From assembly GCF_000381885.1 (NCBI RefSeq), contig NZ_KB907218.1, forward strand, positions 166,295-230,294: a stretch of 64,000 nt of DNA, read 5' to 3'. Positions 16,532-25,616 of the stretch are shown here, piece by piece. Both the position numbers and the translations under genes were made by a program. Numbering within the stretch: the first letter of the stretch is position 1; each line of letters begins with the position of its first letter. This stretch comes from Actinomadura atramentaria DSM 43919 (lineage in GTDB: Bacteria > Actinomycetota > Actinomycetes > Streptosporangiales > Streptosporangiaceae). Under the pieces are notes generated by a model. That model saw only the letters and a list, made by a program, of their open reading frames with translations. It did not search any database and had not been told where the DNA came from.

Positions 16532-17698
16532 ATGACGACCACGCCGAACCTCGCGGACCGGCTGCGGTCCGTCCGCAAGCGCCGGGGCATGACCCAGCGG
16601 GAGCTGGCGAGCGCCGCCGGGGTCTCGCTGTCGCTCGTGCGGAAGCTCGAACAGGGCGAGCGCGAGGACACGCGCATGGAGACGCTGCGCAAGTTCGCCG
16701 CCGCGTTGGAAGTCTCGACGATCGAACTCGTCGTTCCGCCGGACGCGGCGGCGGACGAACGGCCGGTGGACACGTGGGCGCCCGTTCGTGAAGCCCTCCT
16801 TCGACGTCACGCGCACCCCCCGGAACTACCCACCGTGGAAGGTGTTCGGGACGCGGTCGCGGCGGCCGAGCCGCTGTTCACCGCGAACCGCTACAGCGAC
16901 CTCGGGACCGCGCTCCCCGCGCTGCTGCGCGACGGTGACGCGCTTGGCGCGGCAGGTCGGCAGGTCCGCTCGCGCCTGCTGCATCTCGCGGGCCTGCTGA
17001 TGGTCTCGGCGCGGCAGTTCGACGCGGCGGAGATCGCGCTTCGCCGGGCGGCCGACGACGCGACATCCCGACTCGAAGCGGTCGCGGTGACGAACACGGT
17101 GTGCTGGCTGCGGATGCGGCGCGGGGACCTCGCGGGCACGCTCGACCTCGCGACGCAGACGGCCGACGACATTGAACCCCGGCTGTCTCGCGCGACGCCG
17201 GAGGAACTGGCCGCGTGGGGCGGGATGTTGTTGCGCGTCTCGACCGCCGCGAGCCGCAACAACGAACCGGGCGCAGCGAGCGATGCGCTTCGGCTAGCCC
17301 ATGCGGCGGCGGTCACGATCAGCACCGAGTGGGCTCCGCCCTCCGATCCCCTCCGTTCCTTCGGGCCAATCGCCGTCGCCACCCGCCGTATTGAGAACCA
17401 CATGGTCGAAGACCGGCCCGACCGGGTGTTGTCGCTGGCGGCGAGAATTCCCACGACGGGGTTCCGCGCGCACGCTTCGAGCCGCCTTCGCCACCGACTC
17501 GACGTCGCGAAGGCCAACGTTCAGCTCAAGCGGTACACCGACGCGTTCGACGTGCTCAGCGACGTTCGCGCCAAGTCCCCGGAGTGGATCGCCAACCAGC
17601 GCATGGCCCGCGATGTGCTGGGCCGCATCGTGGCGAAGCGGCGTACCCTGACCCCCGAGATGCGCGACATGGCCGCGTTCGTCCAATTGGAGTACTGA
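16532..17698 (+). CDS. XRE-family regulator with TPR-like C-terminal domain
   Basis: A 388-residue protein. Residues 6-62 form a Cro/C1-type helix-turn-helix (RLRSVRKRRGMTQRELASAAG, then SLSLVRKLEQGERED). The remaining 300 residues are helical with TPR-like repeats, as in many actinobacterial XRE proteins that sense peptides or act with a small partner. ATG 16532 follows a TACGAT -10-like hexamer by only a few bases, suggesting a nearly leaderless transcript. Local base use is slightly less GC-biased than in the neighbouring genes. Two tiny genes follow in the same direction. Confidence 0.88.
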   Translation: MTTTPNLADRLRSVRKRRGMTQRELASAAGVSLSLVRKLEQGEREDTRMETLRKFAAALEVSTIELVVPPDAAADERPVDTWAPVREALLRRHAHPPELPTVEGVRDAVAAAEPLFTANRYSDLGTALPALLRDGDALGAAGRQVRSRLLHLAGLLMVSARQFDAAEIALRRAADDATSRLEAVAVTNTVCWLRMRRGDLAGTLDLATQTADDIEPRLSRATPEELAAWGGMLLRVSTAASRNNEPGAASDALRLAHAAAVTISTEWAPPSDPLRSFGPIAVATRRIENHMVEDRPDRVLSLAARIPTTGFRAHASSRLRHRLDVAKANVQLKRYTDAFDVLSDVRAKSPEWIANQRMARDVLGRIVAKRRTLTPEMRDMAAFVQLEY

Positions 17699-17760
17699 CC
17701 GGAGAACTGTCAGGTCTGACGCTCAGGAGTACTTGGCGCCGCGCGCGTCGCAGAGTGCCA

Positions 17761-17928
17761 ATGACTCCGTTCCGCAGGCTCCGTAGCGTTGAGTACGTGG
17801 TCAGTGACGAAATGGCGACCGCTCTGCGGATCACGTTCGCGGGTCTGTTCGCTGGCGCGACCGTGTTCGGTGCGGCCGTGGGGTACATCGCAATCCCTCA
17901 GTGCCCGCGCGGCAGCGCCGGGGCCTGA
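17761..17928 (+). CDS. tiny single-TM protein in the XRE cassette
   Basis: A 55-residue protein with one membrane helix (ALRITFAGLFAGATVFGAAVGYIAI, spoken of here as residues about 20-44). A GTG start at about residue 13 is also possible. It lies 60 bases after the XRE gene and one base before the next small gene, so the three probably form an operon. It may be the partner or target of the XRE-TPR protein; this is inferred only from position. Confidence 0.55.
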   Translation: MTPFRRLRSVEYVVSDEMATALRITFAGLFAGATVFGAAVGYIAIPQCPRGSAGA

Positions 17929-17929
17929 C

Positions 17930-18130
17930 ATGACGTCGGCGCACGTGTGCAACGTCAACCGCTTCTACTGGCCCCGGACCTACTGCCCGCTGTCGGGCGG
18001 GTCGGCGGCGGAAACCCCCGAGTCCCCGCCCGGCCTGGCGCTCGCGCTCGATCTGGTGACGCAGGCTGCGCGTGTGCGGAAACTGCACCGGCTCGGCGCA
18101 GGCGGCCCGCACCCGCCGCCGGAGCGGTGA
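17930..18130 (+). CDS. tiny Cys-containing protein in the XRE cassette
   Basis: A 66-residue protein starting two bases after the previous stop. The N-terminal part VCNVNRFYWPRTYCPL holds two Cys and aromatic residues; the C-terminus is basic and Pro-rich. No known domain is recognised. Position between a coupled start and a strong terminator hairpin (18136) supports a real gene. Confidence 0.55.
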   Translation: MTSAHVCNVNRFYWPRTYCPLSGGSAAETPESPPGLALALDLVTQAARVRKLHRLGAGGPHPPPER

Positions 18131-18135
18131 CGACT

Positions 18136-18185
18136 CCCCCGGCCGGGATGCCATCCGCCCGTATGGCCCGACGACCCGGCCGGGG
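18136..18185 (+). terminator. terminator of the XRE cassette
   Basis: A perfect 12-bp stem CCCCCGGCCGGG / CCCGGCCGGGGG closes a 26-base loop directly after the last small gene. Confidence 0.75.
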
Positions 18186-18241
18186 GCTCCACGCCCGGCA
18201 CGGGCGGCCTCGCAGGAGGGGGCGCATAAGGTGAACCGGTG

Positions 18242-19531
18242 ATGGCCGGTCAGCTACGGGAGATCCTGCGCGGACGCGATTTCCGCCGCCTGTACGCCGC
18301 GCGGCTCACCTCGCAGCTCACCGACGGCGTGTTCCAGGTCGCGCTCGCCGGATACGTCTTCTTCTCGCCGGAACGGCAGGCGTCGCCCGCGAAGGCCGCC
18401 GCCGCGTTCGCCGTGACGCTGTTGCCGTACTCGGTCCTCGGACCGTTCGCGGGCGTCCTCATCGACCGGTGGCGGCGGCGGACGATCCTGGTCCGGACGC
18501 CGCTGCTGCGGGCGCTGCTCGTCCTCGCCGTCGCCGCGCTCGTCGCGACCGGACGGGACGGCGGCGGGTTCTTCCTCGCCGTCCTGGTCGTCCTCGGCGT
18601 GAACCGGTTCTTCCTCGCGGCGCTGTCGGCGGCGCTCCCGCACGTCGTCCGGCGCGCGCACCTGGTGACGGCGAACGCGTTCGCGGTCACCTCCGGGACG
18701 GTCGTCGCCTTCGCCGGCGCGGGCGTCGGCTACCTGCTGCGACTCGCGGTCGGCGGCGGCCGGGGCGGCACGGCCGCGATCCTGGTCGCGGCGGCCGCGC
18801 TGTTCACCGCCGCCGGGCTCGTCGCGTCCCGGCTGCCGCGCGGGCTGCTCGGCCCGCACCTGGACGAGGCCCCGGAGCGGACGCGGGCCGCGCTCGGCGG
18901 CGTCCTGCACGGCCTGGCCGACGGCGCGCGCTACATCGCCGCGCACCGGCCCGCCGCGCTGGCACTCGGCGCCATCTCGTTCCACCGGCTGCTGTACGGC
19001 GTCGTCCTGATGATGACGCTGCTGCTGTGCCGCGAGCGGTTCGCGCCGGGCGACGCCGACGCGGGCCTCGCCGTCTTCGCGACGATGCTCGGCGTGTCCG
19101 GCGCGGGCTACTTCGCGGCGGCGCTGGCGACCCCGGCGGTCGTGCGGCGCGTCAGCAAGCAGGCGTGGATCACGGTGCTGCTCGGCGGCGGCGCGGCGGC
19201 CCTGCTGGTGTTCGGGCTGCCGTTCGCGCGCGTGCCGTGGGCGGTCGGCGCGTTCCTGCTCGGCGTCGTCTCGCAGGGCGTGAAGCTGTGCGTGGACACG
19301 ATCCTCCAGGAATCGGTCGAGGACGCCTACCGCGGCCGGGTCTTCGCCGTCTACGACATGCTGTTCAACGCGATGTTCGCCGCGTCGGCCGCCGCGACCG
19401 CCGCGTGGCTTCCCGGCGACGGCGCGTCGCCCGGCGTGCTGGTGGGCGTGGTGGCCGCGTACCTCGCGGGCGCCGTCCTGTACCGCGCCGCCGCGCGGCC
19501 CGCGCCCGCGCTTGACCTCAACCATTCTTGA
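18242..19531 (+). CDS. MFS transporter (12-TM, DHA3-like)
   Basis: A 429-residue, 12-helix MFS protein. Helix 1 contains QLTDGVFQVALAGYVFF and the loop 2-3 motif A is GVLIDRWRRRTIL, as in DHA3 exporters related to EntS and macrolide pumps. ATG 18242 is used; GTG 18239 is directly before it, with AAGGTG upstream. The end of the gene contains the MerR-type promoter of the next gene. Substrate unknown. Confidence 0.85.
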   Translation: MAGQLREILRGRDFRRLYAARLTSQLTDGVFQVALAGYVFFSPERQASPAKAAAAFAVTLLPYSVLGPFAGVLIDRWRRRTILVRTPLLRALLVLAVAALVATGRDGGGFFLAVLVVLGVNRFFLAALSAALPHVVRRAHLVTANAFAVTSGTVVAFAGAGVGYLLRLAVGGGRGGTAAILVAAAALFTAAGLVASRLPRGLLGPHLDEAPERTRAALGGVLHGLADGARYIAAHRPAALALGAISFHRLLYGVVLMMTLLLCRERFAPGDADAGLAVFATMLGVSGAGYFAAALATPAVVRRVSKQAWITVLLGGGAAALLVFGLPFARVPWAVGAFLLGVVSQGVKLCVDTILQESVEDAYRGRVFAVYDMLFNAMFAASAAATAAWLPGDGASPGVLVGVVAAYLAGAVLYRAAARPAPALDLNHS

Positions 19532-19548
19532 TGTTCGAACCTGGGGTC
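19507..19548 (+). promoter_or_regulatory. second MerR/SoxR-type promoter-operator
   Basis: CGCGCTTGACCTCAA, six bases, TTGATGT, then GAACCT: a -35 TTGACC and an xAxxxT -10 at 19-base spacing, with an imperfect palindrome between them. The first 15 bases and the distal TGGGGTCA match the promoter at 13067-13109 at identical offsets. The ATG of the patatin gene lies at the expected transcription start, so the mRNA may be leaderless. Confidence 0.65.
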
Positions 19549-20358
19549 ATGACGACTCCAGAAACCGCGCTCGTCCTCGGCCCCGGCGGTCTCCCCGGCA
19601 CCGCGTGGACGGCGGGCCTCCTCGCGGGACTGCGCGACCTCGGCACGGACCTGACGACCGCGGACCTCATCGTCGGGACGTCCGCGGGCGCGATCGTCGG
19701 CGCGGCCGTCGCGTGCGGCGGCGACCCGGCCGCCTTCGCCGCGCGCGGCCCCAAGCCCGGCGCGCGGCGGCCCGACCCGTCCTGGCTGCGCAGGGTGGGC
19801 GAGATCCTGTCCGGCCCCGGAACCGATCGGCTGAAGCGCGCCGGGGAACTGGCGGACGAGGCCGTCCGAGCGGGCGCGGTCGAACCCGAGGAAGCCGTCA
19901 TCGAACGGATGGCCAAGCTCCTCGACGCGGTCGCGGGCACCACCGCGTGGCCCAGGCGGCGGCTGCTGATCCCGGCCGTGGACGTCGAGACGGGCGTCCC
20001 CCGCGTCTTCGACAGCACCGACGAGACGACCCGCGCCGTCCCGCTCCCCGCCGTGATCGCGGCGAGCACGGCGATGCCCGGCATGGCCCCGCCGATCACC
20101 ATCGAGGGCCGCCGCTACATGGACGGCGCGCTGCGCGCGGGCGTCAACGCCGACCTGGGCGACGAAGCGCGCACGAAGACCGTCATCGCCCCGTTCACCG
20201 GCCCCGCCGACCCGTCCTGGCTGACCCCCGACGACCCCGCGCCCTTCGCCGACCCCGGAGACCCGGCCGCCTGGACGGCGGCGTACGAAGCGGGCCGCGC
20301 CCAAGCGGCGACGGCAGGGGCTAAAGCGCCGATGCGGCCGCGTAGAGAGCTTCGGTGA
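19549..20358 (+). CDS. patatin-like phospholipase
   Basis: A 269-residue patatin-fold hydrolase. The oxyanion loop is LGPGGLPG, the nucleophile elbow is GTSAG (Ser45), and the catalytic Asp lies in the MDGALRAG motif near residue 190, completing a Ser-Asp dyad. It probably hydrolyses acyl esters of lipids in the cytosol. Expression seems to be governed by the MerR/SoxR-type promoter overlapping the preceding gene. Its last 38 bases overlap the end of the convergent bioA. Confidence 0.88.
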   Translation: MTTPETALVLGPGGLPGTAWTAGLLAGLRDLGTDLTTADLIVGTSAGAIVGAAVACGGDPAAFAARGPKPGARRPDPSWLRRVGEILSGPGTDRLKRAGELADEAVRAGAVEPEEAVIERMAKLLDAVAGTTAWPRRRLLIPAVDVETGVPRVFDSTDETTRAVPLPAVIAASTAMPGMAPPITIEGRRYMDGALRAGVNADLGDEARTKTVIAPFTGPADPSWLTPDDPAPFADPGDPAAWTAAYEAGRAQAATAGAKAPMRPRRELR

Positions 20359-21634
20359 TGTGGTCCAGGTCGTCGTCGGTGCAGACGTACGGCGGCATCG
20401 TGTAGATCAGCCGCCCGAACGGCCGCAGCCAGACGCCGTGGTCCATCGCGACGCCCTGCACCGTCGCGACGTCCACCGGTTCGCGCGTCTCGACCACGCC
20501 GATCGCGCCGAGGACCCGCACGTCCGCCACGCCCGGCAGGTCCTCGGCCCCGGCGAGCCCGGCCGTCAGGGACGCCTCGATCCGGTCGACCTCGTCCCGC
20601 CAGTCGCGGGACAGCAGCAGGTCGATCGACGCGGACGCCACCGCCGCCGCGAGCGGGTTCGCCATGAACGTCGGGCCGTGCATCAGCGCGCCGCCCTCGC
20701 CGCCGGAGATCACCGACGCGACCTCGTCGGTGCAGAGCGTCGCGGCCATCGTCATGTATCCGCCGGTCAGGGCCTTGCCGACGCACATGATGTCGGCGGC
20801 GACCTCGGCGTGGTCGGCGCCCCACAGCTCGCCCGTCCGGCCGAAGCCCGTGGCGATCTCGTCCAGGATCAGCGGGATTCCGTGCTCGTCGGCGAGGTCG
20901 CGCAGCGCCCGCAGGTACTCGGGCGCGTAGAACCGCATCCCGCCCGCGCCCTGCACGACGGGCTCGACGATGATCCCCGCCAGCTCGTCCGCGTGCTCGG
21001 CGGCGAGCCGCGCCAGCTCCGCGATGTACGCCGCGTCCGGCTCGGCGTCGTAGCCGAGCGGGGGCGGCGGCGCGAACACGTGCCGCGCGAGGACGTCCGA
21101 GAACAGGTGGTGCATCCCGTTCACCGGATCGCAGACGGCCATGTCCCCGAACGTGTCCCCGTGGTACCCGCCGCGCACGGTCAGCAGCCGGTGCCGCTCC
21201 GGACGGCCCCGCGCACGCCAGTACTGCAGCGCCATCTTGATCGCGACCTCGACCGCGACCGACCCCGAGTCCGCGAAGAACACCTTCGTCAGCGGCTCCG
21301 GCGTCAGCGACACCAGCCGCTCGGCCAGCCCGATCGCCGCCGGATGCGTCAGCCCGCCGAACATGACGTGCGCGTTCTTGCCGAGCTGCCGCGTCACCGC
21401 AGCGTCCAGCTCGGGCACGCGATAGCCGTGGATCGCCGCCCACCACGACGACATCCCGTCGATCAGCTCCGCGCCGTCCGCCAGCGTCAGCCGCACCCCG
21501 GACGCCGCGACGACCAGCTCCGGCTCCACCGCGCCCGGCAGCGGCGCGTACGGATGCCACACGTGCTCGCGGTCGAACGCGCGCAGCCGCGCCGCCTCCG
21601 CCGGGCTCATCCGGCCGAGCCGCAGGTCGATCAC
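20321..21634 (-). CDS. bioA: adenosylmethionine--8-amino-7-oxononanoate aminotransferase
   Basis: A 437-residue class III PLP aminotransferase of biotin synthesis, using SAM as amino donor. Diagnostic are HVWHPYAPLPG near the N-terminus, DGMSSWWAAIHGY, ADSGSVAVEVAIKMALQYW, the PLP lysine in MCVGKALTGGYMTMAATL (Lys287), and HGPTFMANPLA. GTG 21634 overlaps the previous stop (GTGA); ATG 21610 is possible. No bioD, bioB or bioF is adjacent, so the biotin pathway is dispersed. Upstream it is coupled to the CCA-adding enzyme. Confidence 0.94.
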   Translation of the reverse strand: MIDLRLGRMSPAEAARLRAFDREHVWHPYAPLPGAVEPELVVAASGVRLTLADGAELIDGMSSWWAAIHGYRVPELDAAVTRQLGKNAHVMFGGLTHPAAIGLAERLVSLTPEPLTKVFFADSGSVAVEVAIKMALQYWRARGRPERHRLLTVRGGYHGDTFGDMAVCDPVNGMHHLFSDVLARHVFAPPPPLGYDAEPDAAYIAELARLAAEHADELAGIIVEPVVQGAGGMRFYAPEYLRALRDLADEHGIPLILDEIATGFGRTGELWGADHAEVAADIMCVGKALTGGYMTMAATLCTDEVASVISGGEGGALMHGPTFMANPLAAAVASASIDLLLSRDWRDEVDRIEASLTAGLAGAEDLPGVADVRVLGAIGVVETREPVDVATVQGVAMDHGVWLRPFGRLIYTMPPYVCTDDDLDHITEALYAAASAL

Positions 21635-23079
21635 GCGATCCCCTGCTCGGCGGCCCAGCGGCGCAGCGCGTCCGCCGCCGCGTCCTTGCCGATCATCCCC
21701 TGGTCCAGGCGGACGTCCAGCAGGAACTTGTACGCCTTCCCCACCAGCGGCCCCGGCCTGATCCCCAGGATCTCCTGGATCTCGTTGCCGTCCAGCTCGG
21801 GCCGCATCGCCGCCAGCTCCTCCTCCTCGGCGAGCCGGGCGATGCGCACCTCCAGGTCGTCGTAGGTGCGGCGCAGCCGCTCGGCCTTGCGGCGGTTGCG
21901 GGTCGTGCAGTCGGCGCGGGTCAGCTTGTGCAGGCGCGGCAGCAGCGCGCCCGCGTCCCGCACGTACCGGCGGACGGCCGAGTCCGTCCACTCGCCGTTC
22001 CCGTAGCCGTGGAACCGCAGGTGCAGCTCCACCAGCCGCGACACGTCCGCGATGACGTCCTTCGGGTACCGCAGGGCGGTCAGCCGCTTGCGCGTCAGCT
22101 TCGCGCCGACCATCTCGTGGTGGTGGAACGAGACGCGGCCGCCCTCCTCGAACCGCCGCGTCTTCGGCTTGCCGACGTCGTGCAGCAGCGCCGCGAGCCG
22201 CAGGACGAGGTCCGGGCCGTCCTCCTCCTGCGCGATGGCCTGCTCCAGGACGATCAGCGAGTGCTCGTAGACGTCCTTGTGCCGGTGGTGCTCGTCGATC
22301 TCCAGCCGCAGCTTGGGCAGCTCCGGCAGGACGTGCCCGGCCAGGCCCGTGTCGACCAGCAGCGCCAGGCCCTCGCGCGGGTGCGCGCCGCAGACCAGCT
22401 TGGACAGCTCGTCGCGGACCCGCTCCGCCGAGACGATCTCGATCCGGCCCGCCATCTCCGTCATCGCCGCGACGACGTCCGGCGCGACCGCGAACCCGAG
22501 CTGCGCCGCGAACCGCGCCGCGCGCAGCATCCGCAGCGGGTCGTCGCCGAACGAGTCCTCCGGCCGGCCCGGCGTCCGCAGCCGCCGCGCGCCGAGGTCG
22601 GCGAGGCCGCCGAACGGGTCGACGAACTCGTAGCCGGGCAGCCGCGCCGCCATCGCGTTCACCGCGAAGTCGCGGCGGCGCAGGTCCTCCTCCAGCGACG
22701 TGCCGTAGACGACGTCGGGCTTGCGGGACTTCGGGTCGTAGGACTCGCTGCGGTAGGTCGTGATCTCCACGTCCTCGCCGCGCTTGCGGAGGCCGACCGT
22801 GCCGAACTCGATGCCGACCGTCCACACCGCGTCGGCCCAGCCGTCGATGATCTCCAGGACGCGCTGCGGCGGCGCGTCCGTGGTCAGGTCGACGTCCTTG
22901 GTCGGGCGGCGCAGCAGCGCGTCGCGCACCGGCCCGCCGACCAGGGCCAGCTCGTGCCCCGCCGCCGCGAACCGCTCGCCCAGCTCGGCGGCGACCGGCG
23001 CGGCGCCGCGCAGCAGGTCCGCGACGGCGGCCCGCCGGGAATCGACGTCATCTGCAGGCATGGGCTCAGGCACGGGCAT
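21631..23079 (-). CDS. CCA tRNA nucleotidyltransferase
   Basis: A 482-residue class II nucleotidyltransferase. The head holds LVGGPVRDALLRRPTKDVDL with the catalytic carboxylates, then RRRDFAVNAMA and DPFGG. The RNA-binding neck follows (DDPLRMLRAARFAAQLGF) and then an HD domain (LLHDVGKPKTR), as usual in actinobacterial enzymes. It adds or repairs the 3' CCA of tRNAs, consistent with the tRNA genes here lacking encoded CCA. ATG 23079 is about 10 bases after AAGGAA. It sits next to the murJ locus, the standard actinobacterial order. Confidence 0.93.
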   Translation of the reverse strand: MPVPEPMPADDVDSRRAAVADLLRGAAPVAAELGERFAAAGHELALVGGPVRDALLRRPTKDVDLTTDAPPQRVLEIIDGWADAVWTVGIEFGTVGLRKRGEDVEITTYRSESYDPKSRKPDVVYGTSLEEDLRRRDFAVNAMAARLPGYEFVDPFGGLADLGARRLRTPGRPEDSFGDDPLRMLRAARFAAQLGFAVAPDVVAAMTEMAGRIEIVSAERVRDELSKLVCGAHPREGLALLVDTGLAGHVLPELPKLRLEIDEHHRHKDVYEHSLIVLEQAIAQEEDGPDLVLRLAALLHDVGKPKTRRFEEGGRVSFHHHEMVGAKLTRKRLTALRYPKDVIADVSRLVELHLRFHGYGNGEWTDSAVRRYVRDAGALLPRLHKLTRADCTTRNRRKAERLRRTYDDLEVRIARLAEEEELAAMRPELDGNEIQEILGIRPGPLVGKAYKFLLDVRLDQGMIGKDAAADALRRWAAEQGIA

Positions 23080-23327
23080 CGAGCGTATTTCCTTGGTCAG
23101 AGAGTGGCAAAGCACTTTCGGTCCGGGGCACCACCACGCGGACCACGCCTTACGTGAGCCCCCACGGTATCGGCCCCGGGGACGGCCCGCGCGCGCCCCC
23201 GCGCGAAGATCAGGTCGCCGGTCGGACGGGTATCCCGGCGCGGCTACCATCGAGCCGTGGTGCGGGAAAACGGCGGCCGTCGTCCCCGAACCGTCCGCAC
23301 GGCGGGCGGTCCCCGGGCGGACGTGGC

Positions 23328-25616
23328 GTGAGAGCGGCGAAGCGCACGGCTGCGCTGCTCCTGCTGCTGCCCGCGCTCCTCGGGTCGGCGCCCGCCCTCG
23401 CGGCCCCGCCCGCCGCCGCCCCCGCGCGCGACCGCGCGCAGGTCCAGATCGCCCTCAGCTACCTGTCGCCGCGCGCGGAGCCGACCGGGAAGCGGTCCGT
23501 CGTGCAGGTGCGCGGCCGGATCACCAACCGCACCGGCCACGCCGTCCCGGGCCTGTCGGTGCGGCTCCGCTACAACGGCAGCCCGGTCGGGAGCCGCGGG
23601 CAGCTCGACCAGCTCGCGGAGGCGCAGCCCGCCTCGCTCGTCGGGACGGGGACGCCGTCGGCGCTGCCGCAGGCGGCCGCGTCGGGCGGCGCACAGGACT
23701 TCACGCTCAAGCTGGACACGCGCGCAGTCGGGATGAAGTCGTTCGGGGTGTACCCGGTCGGGGTCGAGGCGGTGAACGCGCAGGGGCAGGCGCTCGGCGG
23801 CGTCGTCTCGTTCGTGACGTTCGTGACGAAGAACGCGTCGGACTTCAAGCCCGTCAACATCGGCTGGGTCTGGCCGCTCGCGGACCGGATGCACCGCGCC
23901 GACGACCGCACGTTCCTGGACGACCGGCTCGCGGGCGAGCTGGCGGCGGGCGGGCGGCTGCGCGGCCTGGTCGACGCCGCCGAGCAGACCTCCACGCCCG
24001 TCACCTGGGCGATCGACCCGGCGCTGCTGGACGACGCCGCCTACATGCGCGACCACGAGTACACGGTCGGCACGAGCAGGCGGCAGGAGAAGCCGAAGAG
24101 CAAGGCCGCCAAGGACTGGCTCGCCGCGCTCCAGAAGGCGTCCGCCGGGGACCAGTACTTCGCGCTCCCCTACGCCGACCCGGACGCGGTCGCGCTCGTC
24201 CGCTACCGGATGAACAAGGACCTCTCGTCCGCCTACGACGAGAGCGCCGTCGCCGCGCAGGTCCTCGGCCGCCAGCCCACCGCGCGGTACGCGTGGCCGC
24301 CCGCCGGGATGGCCGGGCCCGCGACCCTCGACCAACTCGCCAAGCTCGGCAAGGTCGGCGGCCCGGACTCCAGCGCGGCGGACGGGTCGTTCCTGCTCAG
24401 CGACGCGATGTTCCAGGACCCGCAGGGCGGGACGCCGCGCGCGACGACGACCGTCCAGACCGGCGCGGGCGCCAAGCGCGTGGTCGCCTACGACGAGAAG
24501 CTCAGCCAGATCGTCAGCGCCGACGTCAGCGAGCCCGGCGCGGCCGTCCTCGCCCAGCAGCGGTTCCTCGCGGAGACCGCGATGATCACCGCGGAGGCGC
24601 CGAACGCGTCGCGGACGCTCGTCGTCGCCCCGAGCCGCCACTGGGACCCGACGCCGTCGTTCGCCAAGAACCTGCTGACCTACACCGCGGCGGCCCCCTG
24701 GCTGAAGAAGCAGCCGCTCGACAAGATCGCCAAGGTCGCCCCGCAGGAGCGCGCGTCCACCGGCTACCCCGACGAGTTCGAGCGCTACGAGCTCGGCCCC
24801 GCCTACCTCGCGCAGGTCCGGTCCATCGAGCGGCGCGCGGCGGCGTTCGCGACGATCATGGAGCCGCCGATCAACGTGGACTACCGGCGCGCCGTGCTGC
24901 GCGCCGAGTCCGCCGCGTGGCGGGGCCGGTCGGGCCGCGCCAAGCAGGCCCGCGACGCCCTCGCGACCGAACTCGACCGCGGCATCCGCAAGGTCCGCGT
25001 CCTCAACAAGAAGGTGTCGCTGGCGGGCCGCTCCGGCCAGGTGCTCGTGACGGTCGTCAACGAGCTGCCCGACCAGAAGATCCGCGTCGTGCTCGACATC
25101 TCGTCCAAGAACAGCGCGAAACTCCAGATCGGCCGGATCGACGACCGCGACCGCGTCATCGAGCTGGACGCGGGGCAGAAGACCACCAAGCGGATACCCG
25201 TGCAGGCCGCCGGGAACGGCAACTTCCAGATCCACGTGCAGCTCCTGTCCGCGGACGGACGTAAATTCGACGACGGACAGGACATCACCGTGCGGCCCAC
25301 CGGATACGGCCGCGCCGCCCTGGTGATCACCGGCGGCGGCCTCGCCGTGCTCGTCGCGGGCGTCGGGGCACGGGCGGCGCGCGCGCGGCGGCGACGGAAG
25401 GCGGAGGCAGCCGGTGACCACTCAGCCGGAGGACCGGAACCACGGGTCGACGGGACGCCCGAGGACCCCACCGGGTACGCCGTACCCCCCGGAGTACCTC
25501 CCGGCGCCCTCCCCGGCACCGGCCCCAGCGCCGGCCCGGCCCGGCCCGCCGAGTCCGACGCCGCCGCCCGCGACGTCCCCCCGGCCGGACTCCCCGGCCG
25601 CGGAAACGGCGATTGA
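23328..25616 (+). CDS. DUF6049 membrane-anchored exported protein
   Basis: A 762-residue protein of the family found just upstream of murJ in actinobacteria. GTG 23328 gives an immediate signal peptide (RTAALLLLLPALLGSAPALA). The bulk is extracytoplasmic, with an N-terminal beta domain (ITNRTGHAVPGLSVRLRYNG) and a middle domain. Near the end there is one membrane helix (LVITGGGLAVLVAGVGA) and a Pro/Gly-rich tail. The last 203 bases overlap the start of murJ in another frame. Presumed role in cell-wall assembly comes from context; no catalytic motif is visible. Confidence 0.85.
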   Translation: MRAAKRTAALLLLLPALLGSAPALAAPPAAAPARDRAQVQIALSYLSPRAEPTGKRSVVQVRGRITNRTGHAVPGLSVRLRYNGSPVGSRGQLDQLAEAQPASLVGTGTPSALPQAAASGGAQDFTLKLDTRAVGMKSFGVYPVGVEAVNAQGQALGGVVSFVTFVTKNASDFKPVNIGWVWPLADRMHRADDRTFLDDRLAGELAAGGRLRGLVDAAEQTSTPVTWAIDPALLDDAAYMRDHEYTVGTSRRQEKPKSKAAKDWLAALQKASAGDQYFALPYADPDAVALVRYRMNKDLSSAYDESAVAAQVLGRQPTARYAWPPAGMAGPATLDQLAKLGKVGGPDSSAADGSFLLSDAMFQDPQGGTPRATTTVQTGAGAKRVVAYDEKLSQIVSADVSEPGAAVLAQQRFLAETAMITAEAPNASRTLVVAPSRHWDPTPSFAKNLLTYTAAAPWLKKQPLDKIAKVAPQERASTGYPDEFERYELGPAYLAQVRSIERRAAAFATIMEPPINVDYRRAVLRAESAAWRGRSGRAKQARDALATELDRGIRKVRVLNKKVSLAGRSGQVLVTVVNELPDQKIRVVLDISSKNSAKLQIGRIDDRDRVIELDAGQKTTKRIPVQAAGNGNFQIHVQLLSADGRKFDDGQDITVRPTGYGRAALVITGGGLAVLVAGVGARAARARRRRKAEAAGDHSAGGPEPRVDGTPEDPTGYAVPPGVPPGALPGTGPSAGPARPAESDAAARDVPPAGLPGRGNGD

